Source: Mediterraneibacter butyricigenes
Lineage (GTDB): Bacteria > Bacillota > Clostridia > Lachnospirales > Lachnospiraceae
Direction: 5' to 3'
Length of the DNA stretch: 64,000 bases
Assembly (NCBI RefSeq): GCF_003574295.1
Contig: NZ_BHGK01000001.1
Coordinates: forward strand, 1,178,001-1,242,000
Within the stretch, counting starts at the first letter, position 1. Every line of letters starts with the position of its first letter. This document shows positions 54,936 through 62,836 of this stretch, piece by piece. Position numbers and translations under genes: made by a program. The notes beneath the pieces were generated by a model. The model was not told where the DNA came from. It did no database searches and worked only from the letters and a program-made list of their open reading frames with translations.

Positions 54936-55902
54936 CGCTCTTCCCCTCCTTTTTGTCGTCCAGTTCTTTCGCTTCTCTCTGCGTCAGTTCCAGGAACACA
55001 TCTTCCAGACTGACCTTGCGTGTCTCCATCCGCAGGATCGGTGTCTTTTTCTCTGCAAAGGCAAAGAATACATTTTCCCGGATATCCTTTCCGGTTTCCG
55101 CCTGCAGAATCACATTTACCGTATCCGGCTCTGCCTTCTTCACTTCGGATTTCTGTATGTAGGAAATATTTCTCAAAATCTCTTCTGTCTTTTCTCTTGT
55201 GCCCTTCACCGTCAGTTCTACCGTTTCATTTCCCGCCATCAGCTCTTCCAGATGATCCGGCGTGTCACTTGCCACCAGCTTTCCTTTTGAAATGATCAGG
55301 ACATAATCGCAGATCTCCCGGATTTCTGCCAGAATATGAGAACTTAAGATTACCGTATGATCTTTGGCAAGCTTCCGGATCAGTTCCCGGATCTCGATGA
55401 TCTGCTTCGGATCCAGTCCCACTGTCGGCTCATCCAGGATCAGGATTTCCGGGAATCCCAACATTGCCTGTGCCAGACCCACTCTCTGCCTGTATCCTTT
55501 GGACAGATTATTAATCAGACGCTCCGATACCTCCATCAGTTTCGTCATCCCCATGACTTTCCGAATCTCTGCTTCTTTCTTTTCTGCCGGAATTCCTTTC
55601 AGATCCGCCGCAAATTCCAGATATTCCAACACTTTCATATCCAGATAAAGGGGAGGGATCTCCGGCAGATACCCGATACATTTTTTTGCCTCTTCCGGTT
55701 CTTTCAGAATATCATGTCCGTTGATCAGGACTTCTCCTTCCGTGGCTCCCAGATACCCTGTCATAATATTCATCGTCGTAGATTTTCCCGCGCCGTTCGG
55801 ACCTAACAGACCATAGATCCTGCCCGGTTCGATCTGAAAGTTCAAATGGTCAACCGCCAGATGATCTCCGTACTTTTTGACCAGATTCTTTACTTCGATC
55901 AC
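54919..55902 (-). CDS. ABC transporter ATP-binding protein (GldA-like)
   Basis: 327 residues, Walker A LLGPNGAGKSTTMNIMTG, signature LSKGYRQRVGLAQAML, Walker B ILILDEPTVGLDPKQ, and a C-terminal extension of about 90 residues. The start is GTG at 55902, 7 bases after AAAGGAGG. It is the first gene of a four-gene operon with GldF-, GldG- and DUF4340-like products. These systems resemble exporters of gliding bacteria, but in non-gliding Firmicutes their substrate is unknown. Confidence 0.92.
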   Translation of the reverse strand: MIEVKNLVKKYGDHLAVDHLNFQIEPGRIYGLLGPNGAGKSTTMNIMTGYLGATEGEVLINGHDILKEPEEAKKCIGYLPEIPPLYLDMKVLEYLEFAADLKGIPAEKKEAEIRKVMGMTKLMEVSERLINNLSKGYRQRVGLAQAMLGFPEILILDEPTVGLDPKQIIEIRELIRKLAKDHTVILSSHILAEIREICDYVLIISKGKLVASDTPDHLEELMAGNETVELTVKGTREKTEEILRNISYIQKSEVKKAEPDTVNVILQAETGKDIRENVFFAFAEKKTPILRMETRKVSLEDVFLELTQREAKELDDKKEGKSDESNL

Positions 55903-56046
55903 AACATTGCCTCCTTTAGATTTACAGTCTTACTGTTAAACCCTATCAGCATTTTGTGATAAATATGTGTAACACTTGTGATATTCCTGTGTCAGACTCC
56001 CACCTCTCACCACTTTTTATTTCTGCCAGTTACCACTTCATAGCTT

Positions 56047-57408
56047 CTACGCTTCCGCCTTTCCTTTCGGACTGTTTTTCCACAGTCTGTCTGCAGCTTC
56101 TTGCCAGTTCTTCGCATACTGCTCACATTTTTCACAAAGATGTTCCGCACTTTCCGGCGATTGCAGATCTGTCGAATGAGCCTGACTTTCCGCTACCATT
56201 TTCCGCAATTTCTCTGGATTTTCCAACATCGGACAAGGCCGAAGCTGATTGTCATTAAACGGCTGTCCCTTATGGTACGCCATAAAGATCGGGGACTGGA
56301 GCACTTCCAGCAAGCTGTGTTCCCGAATGTTCATATTGGAATAATGAATGAATACACAAGGATCACAATCTCCATTTGCATTAATATGGAAATAACGTCG
56401 TCCGCCTGCCACGCATCCTCCCACATATTCTGCATCATTCTGGAAATCCATAGCAAAGATCGGTTTGGTTTTCCGCACTTCGCGAATCTTATGATACATA
56501 TATTCTCTCTGTTCCGGCGTCGGCATCAATTCTGGAACCGCATCATTTCCCACCGGCATATAATGGAAATACCATACGAAATCCGCACCCCACTCTACCA
56601 TTTTGTCAAAATATTCCTCACTTCCGATGGAATCCAGATTCTGACTGGTGTAGCAACAACTGATTCCAAATGGCAGCTTCTTCTCCCGGAGAATTTCCAT
56701 GGCATGCATTACTTTTTGGAACGTTCCCTCGCCTCTTCTGCCATCGGTGGCTGTCTCAAACCCTTCCACACTGATGGCCGGAATCAGATTGCCCACTTCC
56801 AGCATTTCCCCGGCAAACGCTTCATCAATCAGTGTCGCATTGGTAAAGGTCAGGAACTGACAGTCATGATGCTTTCTGCACAGCGCGATCAGATCGTTTT
56901 TTCTGACCAACGGCTCGCCACCTGTGTAAATATACATGTAGATCCCCAGTTCTTTTCCCTGCGTGATAATGGAATCCATCTCATCAAAGGTCAGGTTCAG
57001 CCGGTTTCCATATTCCGCAGCCCAACATCCGGTGCAGTGCAGATTGCAGGCACTGGTCGGATCCAAAAGGATTGCCCACGGAATGTTACACTGGTATTTT
57101 TCCCGCAGCTCTTCCTGCCGCTTCCATCCCATGACCGTTGCATTTAGGAAAAAATTTTCGAAGGTTGCTTTTAATACATTGGTGTCCGTATCTCTTAGTA
57201 TGTGCAAAATCAGCTGATACATGTTATTTTCCGGATCTTCCAATACCTGACGCACCATTTGCCGCTGTTTTGGCAGCGTATCCGGATTGTCTCCCGCCAA
57301 TTGGTCCACAAAATCCATCAATTTCATCATATTTTTTTCCGGATCTTTTTCGATATACCCAAATGCCTTTTTCAACCCATACCGTACCACTTTACTCGAA
57401 CCATCCAT
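56047..57408 (-). CDS. Radical SAM protein with SPASM-type C-terminus
   Basis: 453 residues. A helical N-terminal region of about 110 residues precedes the radical SAM core, with the cluster motif TSACNLHCTGCWAAEYGNRL and the GGE motif YIYTGGEPLVRKNDL. The C-terminus has additional cysteines (CVAGGRRYFHINANGDCDPC, then RPCPMLENPE and LCEKCEQY) that fit an auxiliary iron-sulfur cluster domain. SPASM enzymes often modify peptides or proteins, but no small precursor gene was found here. The ATG at 57408 is 8 bases after GGAGG. Confidence 0.88.
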   Translation of the reverse strand: MDGSSKVVRYGLKKAFGYIEKDPEKNMMKLMDFVDQLAGDNPDTLPKQRQMVRQVLEDPENNMYQLILHILRDTDTNVLKATFENFFLNATVMGWKRQEELREKYQCNIPWAILLDPTSACNLHCTGCWAAEYGNRLNLTFDEMDSIITQGKELGIYMYIYTGGEPLVRKNDLIALCRKHHDCQFLTFTNATLIDEAFAGEMLEVGNLIPAISVEGFETATDGRRGEGTFQKVMHAMEILREKKLPFGISCCYTSQNLDSIGSEEYFDKMVEWGADFVWYFHYMPVGNDAVPELMPTPEQREYMYHKIREVRKTKPIFAMDFQNDAEYVGGCVAGGRRYFHINANGDCDPCVFIHYSNMNIREHSLLEVLQSPIFMAYHKGQPFNDNQLRPCPMLENPEKLRKMVAESQAHSTDLQSPESAEHLCEKCEQYAKNWQEAADRLWKNSPKGKAEA

Positions 57409-57475
57409 ATGCGGATCCTCCTTCTTTTTTCTAAGTTTATTATAGAAACCGCAAAACATTCGGAATATGAACAAA

Positions 57476-57512
57476 ACGCCAAAATGTCTTATTTTTTGAC
57501 ATTTTGGCGTTT
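57476..57512. terminator. Bidirectional hairpin after the TetR gene
   Basis: CGCCAAAATGTC (57477-57488) and GACATTTTGGCG (57498-57509) form a perfect 12-bp stem, with TTTTG on the minus strand and TTTTTG on the plus strand. It most likely ends the TetR transcript. Confidence 0.8.
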
Positions 57513-57632
57513 TTGTCGTACTTAATTTTTATCTTCTTTTCATAGAAATCCAAGGATAACTGTCACCTGTATTTGCTACAAATCTGCTGTCATTTTCTTT
57601 GATATCCGTCTATGACCTTTGCAGCACATCTT

Positions 57633-58199
57633 CTACTTCTCTGCATTTTTAAACCGCAGTAATGCACTGTTCATACTGCCGTCTACCAGTGTAAAATAAT
57701 CCTCCAGCTGAACCTGTGTCTCGTCCTGCATCCCTTCGTCGATCCATTCCAAGAAGAAACTTAACAGGATTCTGGTATACACTTCTTCTATAAACGTTTT
57801 CTTTTCTTCCGATACTTCTTCTGCTTCCGGACACTCTGACACCAGCTGTCTTACCACCGGTTGAATTTCTTTTTTCAGAAACACCTCATAATACAGATGG
57901 TTCTTTTCGTCATATGCATTGAGTAATCCGCGCTTTCGGGAGCGCATCACTGCAAAAATCTTTCGGACATATTCTTTCCAGTCTGTGGGACTGATTTCCC
58001 GGGTTCCAAGTGCTTTCCGAAGTTCTTTATCCAGAGTCCACTCCATAAGATCATAAATATCCGAGAAATGATAATAAAACGTCTGTCGGTTGATCCCACA
58101 GCGATCGGTAATATCTTTGATCGTGATTTTCTCGATCGGCCGTTCCTGCAAGAGATCCGTCAAGGCTTTAGCAATCGCATCTTTTGTAAGCTGATTCAT
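57633..58199 (-). CDS. TetR/AcrR family transcriptional regulator (DhaS-like C-terminus)
   Basis: 188 residues. The N-terminal HTH is KDITDRCGINRQTFYYHFSD, typical of TetR. The C-terminal ligand domain resembles that of the dihydroxyacetone-kinase regulator group. It has an AAAGGAG site. It lies upstream of the radical SAM gene on the same strand but separated by a hairpin, and is divergent from the small RNA and the dehydrogenase gene. Which of these it controls is not clear. Confidence 0.88.
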   Translation of the reverse strand: MNQLTKDAIAKALTDLLQERPIEKITIKDITDRCGINRQTFYYHFSDIYDLMEWTLDKELRKALGTREISPTDWKEYVRKIFAVMRSRKRGLLNAYDEKNHLYYEVFLKKEIQPVVRQLVSECPEAEEVSEEKKTFIEEVYTRILLSFFLEWIDEGMQDETQVQLEDYFTLVDGSMNSALLRFKNAEK

Positions 58200-58219
58200 A
58201 TGTATTCTCCTTTGACGAC

Positions 58220-58247
58220 ATTATAACATAATATTTTTTATTGTCAT
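58220..58247 (-). promoter_or_regulatory. TetR gene promoter
   Basis: Minus-strand ATGACA (58242-58247) and TATAAT (58220-58225) with 16 bases between. It partly overlaps the plus-strand small-RNA promoter, and the region TGACGAC...TTGTCA is weakly dyadic, which could allow autoregulation. Confidence 0.5.
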
Positions 58248-58269
58248 CCCCGGATTTTCCAACTATAAT
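58241..58269 (+). promoter_or_regulatory. Small-RNA promoter
   Basis: TTGTCA (58241-58246), 17 bases, TATAAT (58264-58269). Transcription would start at about 58276, at the foot of the first stem. Confidence 0.7.
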
Positions 58270-58275
58270 AAAAGC

Positions 58276-58385
58276 GTATTGTTGGTTCCGGGAGGAGTGC
58301 GGGCTTGCCCCGTATAGCCGGTGTCTAAGCTCAACCATTAGAATTTCCCTTAGAAACACGCGGCTGCCGACAATCTTTTATTTTT
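58276..58385 (+). ncRNA. Structured small RNA of about 105 nt, family not identified
   Basis: Closing stem ATTGTTGG (58278-58285) / CCGACAAT (58367-58374) is followed by CTTTTATTTTT, a terminator-like tail. Inside are a hairpin TGCGGG/CCCGTA (58298-58314) and an irregular long arm: AGCCG (58316-58320) with CGGCT (58361-58365), GTGT with ACAC, CTAAG with CTTAG, capped by a 19-base loop. Together with the promoter directly before it, this indicates a discrete RNA. It lies about 150 bases before the dehydrogenase gene. I do not recognise a riboswitch, SRP RNA or tmRNA; 6S-like RNA is possible but it is short for that. Confidence 0.6.
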
Positions 58386-58538
58386 ATCCTATCCCTTCCT
58401 TCAGTCGGGATGTATTTTCTGATATTTCAAGCACCAGCGAACGGTTTCAAGAAGATGAATGGGAAGAAATATATGAGCAAGAAATAATTCATAATAGGAA
58501 ACACATAAAAAAGCATGAATTATAAAGGGAGGAACTGT

Positions 58539-59501
58539 ATGATGAAGTATTCAAACGTAGTAGTAGCAGGCGGCGGAGTCCTGGGCAGCCAGATTGCTTT
58601 TCAGGCAGCGTATTGCGGATTCAATGTCACCATCTGGTTAAGAAGTGAAGGTTCTATTGGAAGAACCCAGCCGAAGATTGATCATCTGAAAGAGACCTAT
58701 ACGGAAGCGATTGAGAAAATGGCAGAAGACAAGAATGCCTGGTGTGCAGGGCTTGCAGATGAAGATACCTTCGACAAAGAAGCCTGCCTTAAAAAGGTAG
58801 AGGATGCTTATGCCAATCTGAAACTTGAGCTTGATATGGGCAAGGCTGTAGCTGATGCAGATCTCATCATTGAGTCTATGGCTGAGAACGAGAAGGACAA
58901 GATTGCTTTCTATGAAAAGCTGGCACCGCTTCTTCCGGAGAAAACGGTGATCGCAACCAATTCTTCCACGCTTCTTCCGTCCATGTTTGCAAAATATACC
59001 GGCAGACCGGACAAATATCTGTCCTTACATTTTGCAAATTCTATCTGGAAAAATAATACGGCTGAGGTTATGACGCAGTCACAGACCGACATGAAATACT
59101 TTGATGAAGTGATGCAGTTTGCCAACGATATCCGAATGATCGGACTTCCGGTAAGAAAGGAAAAAAGCGGATACCTGCTGAATTCTATGCTTGTTCCATT
59201 CCTGCTCAGCGGTCTTGACTTATATGCAGCAGGCGTCTCTGATCCTGAAAGCATTGATATTGCCTGGACAAGAGGAACCGGCGCACCGAAGGGACCGTTC
59301 CAGATTTTCGATACCGTAGGACTGAACACGGCTTACAATATTGTTCACCAGTATCAGAGCGTTCCGGGAATCTTCTCCCCGCTTCTTAAGAAAATGATGA
59401 TGCCATATAACTTCAAGAAGATGGAAGCGATTCTTAAGAAATATATTGATGAGGGCAAACTGGGAATGTCTTCCGGAGAGGGATTCTATAAATATAAGTA
59501 A
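58539..59501 (+). CDS. 3-hydroxyacyl-CoA dehydrogenase family protein, diverged
   Basis: 320 residues. The Rossmann motif VVVAGGGVLGSQIAFQAAYC and overall order match 3-hydroxybutyryl-CoA dehydrogenases, which reduce acetoacetyl-CoA-type substrates. The catalytic-site motif usually written HFFNP is LHFANSIWKNN here, keeping the His but losing the Pro, so substrate range may differ. No other beta-oxidation or butyrate genes are nearby. Two adjacent ATG codons (58539, 58542) follow GGGAGG; the first is taken. Confidence 0.85.
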   Translation: MMKYSNVVVAGGGVLGSQIAFQAAYCGFNVTIWLRSEGSIGRTQPKIDHLKETYTEAIEKMAEDKNAWCAGLADEDTFDKEACLKKVEDAYANLKLELDMGKAVADADLIIESMAENEKDKIAFYEKLAPLLPEKTVIATNSSTLLPSMFAKYTGRPDKYLSLHFANSIWKNNTAEVMTQSQTDMKYFDEVMQFANDIRMIGLPVRKEKSGYLLNSMLVPFLLSGLDLYAAGVSDPESIDIAWTRGTGAPKGPFQIFDTVGLNTAYNIVHQYQSVPGIFSPLLKKMMMPYNFKKMEAILKKYIDEGKLGMSSGEGFYKYK

Positions 59502-59703
59502 AATGTGTTGACGAAACCCCAACTAGCCAAACTTTACTTATCCCGAAAAAGATTTGCCCAAGGGAACATCCGCAGCCCCGGTACTTCCTTCGAGCGTGCG
59601 TGAGCACCGCTCGAAGAGTATCTCTCTATGGGGCGAAGGCAAGCGCAAGCGGTTCCCGGGGTAAACTTTTTCGGGAGGAGGAGGGTTTTTATCAACACAT
59701 TTT
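59500..59703. repeat. Dispersed intergenic element, copy B (full length)
   Basis: About 204 bases bounded by a perfect 12-bp inverted repeat, AAAATGTGTTGA (59500-59511) and TCAACACATTTT (59692-59703). A second stem pairs CCCGAAAAAG (59542-59551) with CTTTTTCGGG (59666-59675), and an inner hairpin pairs TTCGAGCG with CGCTCGAA. The left end overlaps the stop codon of the dehydrogenase gene. Related copies lie at 42731-42808 and 62711-62813. No ORF is supported. Confidence 0.75.
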
Positions 59704-59721
59704 GTCCTATAAGGCAAACTT

Positions 59722-59766
59722 AAGCCCGGAATCATATTTTTCATGATTCCGGGCTTGTTTCTTTCT
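59722..59766. terminator. Terminator between convergent genes
   Basis: AAGCCCGGAATCAT (59722-59735) and ATGATTCCGGGCTT (59743-59756), a perfect 14-bp stem followed by GTTTCTTTC. Confidence 0.88.
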
Positions 59767-59820
59767 AATCTTTTGACTTCTGTTTTTTAATTCTTCCTAA
59801 TGCTCCATCACAAAATCTTT

Positions 59821-61083
59821 TTAATACTCTACCCCAAAATGCTCAAACAGGATATTTTCCGCTTCTGCACACCAGAGGCCGCGATTCTTCTTGCAGGCTT
59901 CATCCAGTTTCTTGAATAACGGATCTGTCTTGCCCAGCTTTCCGAAGTCTTCAATGGCTGTCAGTGGCATATCAAACTGTGTATAGGTCAGTTTCTTTCC
60001 CCCCGGAATCTGTGGCAGAGTCAGGGTTGCATCGATGATACTGTTGATTCCTCCCACATGTGTCACCATAACTGCCGGTTCGATCTTTCCGGCCGCTGCC
60101 AGGGTGTTGGCCTCAATCAGGTCATCGTTGTTTCCGCCGGTAGTTCCCACGATATGTTTGCTGGTGTAATGCACATCGTACATGTTGATGTTTGCGCTGA
60201 ACTGGTTATCCGTCGGTCCTGCAAAAAAGTTCATGCATCCGTCAAATGCCATCAGCTTATCGCACAGTTCTACGACCGGTTTGATCGGCAGCATTACAAA
60301 AGCATCATCAAATCCGTGTCCGTCTGTCAGTTCCATCAGTTCTTTCACCGGGTCTGCCATGGTTGCTGTATTTACGTAACACAGTTCCACACCGTTCTTT
60401 GCAGCCTGCTCTACAGAGATTACTTCTTCCGCACGTGCCAGTTTTGCGTCATCAATATCCGTTACCACGATTTTCTTCGGATGATCTTCCAACTGGATTC
60501 CGTAGGAAATCATTCCCAGTCCCATCGGTCCGCAGCCTCCTGCTACCAGTACATATCCATCTTCTTTTACCCCTGTTTTCAGGTCGTGATTTCTCTTGTT
60601 GGTATGATAATTTCCGTGATATCCACCGATACAGCAGCTCATCGGCTCACCCAGAGATGCTTCAAAGAAGCTTCCGTCATACGGCATCAGGCATCCCAGT
60701 TCCATAACTTCATGAGGAATGATGCAGTAGGTGCAGGCTCCACCGAAGAATTCATAGGAATATCCCGGAGAAGCCAGGCTTCCTTTGTAATTCAGTGCCG
60801 GCTGCTGCGCAAATTTCATGCCCGGTTTGAACTGATCTTTCCATTTTTCTCCGACTTCCACGATCACACCGGAGAACTCATGTCCGATGATGACTGGATT
60901 GGTGTCGATGTTTTTCGGAGCACGTTTGTGGTTCTTTCCCTGCTCTACTAATTTGTACGTGGACATGCAAATGCTGTCGCTCATGATTTTTACCAGGATC
61001 TCGTCGTCTTTGATCTGCGGCAATTCAAATTCTTCCAATCTCAAATCTCTTGTTCCATACATTCTTACTGCTTTTGTTTTCAT
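59821..61083 (-). CDS. Zinc-binding MDR alcohol/polyol-phosphate dehydrogenase (sorbose-1-phosphate reductase-like)
   Basis: 420 residues of the medium-chain dehydrogenase family. Catalytic-zinc residues are the Cys in SDSICMSTYKLVEQG and the His-Glu in VIIGHEFSGVIVEVG. The NAD-binding motif is VLVAGGCGPMGLGMISYGIQ. The length and the extended middle resemble L-sorbose-1-phosphate reductase (SorE). It is downstream of a mannitol-type EIIA gene (207 bases) and a PRD regulator, so it probably oxidises or reduces a PTS-derived hexitol or ketose phosphate, taking the place of MtlD. Confidence 0.85.
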   Translation of the reverse strand: MKTKAVRMYGTRDLRLEEFELPQIKDDEILVKIMSDSICMSTYKLVEQGKNHKRAPKNIDTNPVIIGHEFSGVIVEVGEKWKDQFKPGMKFAQQPALNYKGSLASPGYSYEFFGGACTYCIIPHEVMELGCLMPYDGSFFEASLGEPMSCCIGGYHGNYHTNKRNHDLKTGVKEDGYVLVAGGCGPMGLGMISYGIQLEDHPKKIVVTDIDDAKLARAEEVISVEQAAKNGVELCYVNTATMADPVKELMELTDGHGFDDAFVMLPIKPVVELCDKLMAFDGCMNFFAGPTDNQFSANINMYDVHYTSKHIVGTTGGNNDDLIEANTLAAAGKIEPAVMVTHVGGINSIIDATLTLPQIPGGKKLTYTQFDMPLTAIEDFGKLGKTDPLFKKLDEACKKNRGLWCAEAENILFEHFGVEY

Positions 61084-61290
61084 AATCCTACACTCTCCTG
61101 TTCTGACTCTGTCTTTTCGTTTCTGTTTTCTATCTCTGCCAATTCTTGCAACTTCTGTTTATTCGCTTTTTGTGTTCTACTGTAGATTTGCTTTTCTGCT
61201 TCCTGATTCCTTCGTCTTTTTCGCTCATCTCAGTCTTATTGATTTCTAATTACAAGTCATTTTGGCACTTTGAATTCTTCCGGAGCAATT

Positions 61291-61734
61291 TTACTTTCCG
61301 CCCAGGATTTCGTATACTGTATCCACATCTCCGGTTGCCAGCTTTTCTGCTGCCGTTTCATCCATCATCTTGTCTGCGATCACCGACAGGATATCCAGAT
61401 GTTCTTCTCCCACACCGGCGATTCCGATGACTACATTTACTTTATTTCCGTCCCAGTCTGTGCCTTCCGGAAATGTCAACACTGCGATTCCAGAGGATTT
61501 GATCTCTTTCTTCGCCGCTTCGACTCCATGTGGAAGTGCCAGTCCGTTTCCCATAAAAGTGGAAAATGTTTTCTCGCGCTCTACCATTCCATCTACATAC
61601 GACTGTTTCACATATCCTGAATCCACCAGCATCTGCCCCACCTGACGGATCACCTGTTCCTGCGTATCCGCTTTGCAGTTCACACGGATATTTTCCCGCA
61701 GAAGCAATTCTTTTTTCTTGGATTTAAAAAACAT
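61291..61734 (-). CDS. PTS EIIA, mannitol/fructose type
   Basis: 147-residue phosphocarrier with the phosphorylated His in GNGLALPHGVEAAKKEI; ENIRVNCKADTQEQVIRQVG is the usual start of MtlF-like proteins. The ATG at 61734 is 8 bases after AGGAG; a GTG three codons earlier lies inside the ribosome site and is not used. The matching IIBC gene is not in the window and may lie beyond 64000. Confidence 0.9.
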   Translation of the reverse strand: MFFKSKKKELLLRENIRVNCKADTQEQVIRQVGQMLVDSGYVKQSYVDGMVEREKTFSTFMGNGLALPHGVEAAKKEIKSSGIAVLTFPEGTDWDGNKVNVVIGIAGVGEEHLDILSVIADKMMDETAAEKLATGDVDTVYEILGGK

Positions 61735-61869
61735 TTGATTCACTCCTATTTCATTTCTTCACAGTTTGTTTCAGCCCGGGTTTGCTTCATTTTCTCAATT
61801 CTTTTTGTTTCTTTCTGATCTCATTATAGTCGCCGAAAACGCACATTTTCAATCAAAAGAAGATGGGAT

Positions 61870-61890
61870 TTGGCACCATCAGATAGTGCC
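61870..61890. promoter_or_regulatory. Inverted repeat between EIIA and MNT genes
   Basis: TGGCAC (61870-61875) and GTGCCA (61885-61890) form a 6-bp dyad with a 9-base spacer, in the divergent region. It could be an operator for either side. It does not fit the spacing of a sigma-54 promoter. Confidence 0.35.
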
Positions 61891-61898
61891 AGATTTTC

Positions 61899-61928
61899 TT
61901 GCACCCCTCTTATGTTCCGTATTATAAT
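61899..61928 (+). promoter_or_regulatory. Promoter of the MNT-HEPN pair
   Basis: TTGCAC (61899-61904), 18 bases, TATAAT (61923-61928), about 33 bases before the MNT start, which has AGGAGG. Confidence 0.6.
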
Positions 61929-61961
61929 GTAAATACTATGAAGCAGGAGGAACTTTGAATT

Positions 61962-62243
61962 ATGCATACCATGCCGATTTCTACACTCATCGCCCAGGTG
62001 ACCGCCATTTGTAAAAGAAACGGTGTCAAGCGTTTGGATTTATTTGGTTCTTTTGCCACCGGAACCGCCACTCCTACAAGTGATATTGATTTTGTAGTAT
62101 ATGGATGCAACGACTTGATAAAATTAGAAAATGATCTGACTGAAATAAATACTCTCAGAAAAATAGATATTTTTGATTTTGATTCGATTCACAACGAATT
62201 TTTATTGGAGGATATAAGAAAATATGGAAAGCAAATCTATTAA
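61962..62243 (+). CDS. MNT-type minimal nucleotidyltransferase (antitoxin)
   Basis: 93 residues. The nucleotidyltransferase motif is LFGSFATGTATPTSDIDFVV (Gly-Ser and Asp-x-Asp), followed by the third acidic residue in RKIDIFDFDS. MNT proteins paired with HEPN proteins neutralise the toxin by nucleotidylating it, as shown for MntA-HepT systems. The stop lies 20 bases inside the next gene, typical of such pairs. Confidence 0.9.
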   Translation: MHTMPISTLIAQVTAICKRNGVKRLDLFGSFATGTATPTSDIDFVVYGCNDLIKLENDLTEINTLRKIDIFDFDSIHNEFLLEDIRKYGKQIY

Positions 62244-62628
62244 TCGTTATCATACTTTTTGTAAAAGTCTGGAAAATTTAAAAAAGAGTCTGACTGCCGA
62301 TCCCACGGCTGATTTTGTTTTAGAGGGAACTGTACTTACGTACTGTCTGACTTTTGATATTTCCTGGAAAGTTATGAAAGATATTTTAATAAAAGAAATG
62401 GGGATTTTGGATTTTGCCACGGGCTCTCCCCGTGAAACTTTACAGCAAGCCTTCACCAACCATCTGATCGATGATGACCGCTGGATTGAAATGATGAAAG
62501 TAAGGAACCATTTAGCTCATGATTATGATGGAACATTTGCAGTAAAACAGTTCCAGAATATTATACAGGTTTATTATCCTCTGTTTGAAATATTCCGGGA
62601 TCATGTGAAGAAATATTTCGAGAATTAA
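62224..62628 (+). CDS. HEPN-type protein of the HI0074 nucleotidyltransferase-partner family (toxin)
   Basis: 134 residues, all helical. The HEPN ribonuclease motif Arg-Asn-x3-His is present (KVRNHLAHDYD). The N-terminus resembles HI0074, known as the substrate-binding partner of HI0073-type nucleotidyltransferases. GGAGG lies 12 bases before the ATG. Together with the preceding MNT gene this forms a toxin-antitoxin-like module placed inside a leftward PTS operon. Confidence 0.88.
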   Translation: MESKSINRYHTFCKSLENLKKSLTADPTADFVLEGTVLTYCLTFDISWKVMKDILIKEMGILDFATGSPRETLQQAFTNHLIDDDRWIEMMKVRNHLAHDYDGTFAVKQFQNIIQVYYPLFEIFRDHVKKYFEN

Positions 62629-62710
62629 GTTTTGCGCAGCTCCACGAAAGAGTCATAATATACAGCGCTAAAATAATATGTGGTACTGAGATTGTACCCA
62701 TGCTTTTGAA

Positions 62711-62813
62711 GGTTTACTTATTTCTTCCGCAAAAGGAATGCATAAGGTAAGCGTAAGCGGTTCCCATTGTAACCTTTTGCGGGAGGATAATGGTTTTCAG
62801 CAACACATTGTCC
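62711..62813. repeat. Dispersed intergenic element, copy C
   Basis: Starts GGTTTACTTATTTCTTCCGC and ends AGCAACACATTGTCC. The stem CCGCAAAAGG (62727-62736) / CCTTTTGCGG (62773-62782) corresponds to CCCGAAAAAG/CTTTTTCGGG in the 59500 copy, with both sides changed together. The left outer arm is missing. It lies between the HEPN gene and the convergent MtlR-like gene. Confidence 0.72.
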
Positions 62814-62836
62814 GTATTACCCTTCCCGCTCTTGCT

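Noticed and set aside
61870-61890. Sigma-54 promoter (TGGCAC) near the PTS genes
   Set aside because: The GC element at the required -12 distance is absent on both strands; TGGCAC/GTGCCA is better read as an inverted repeat.
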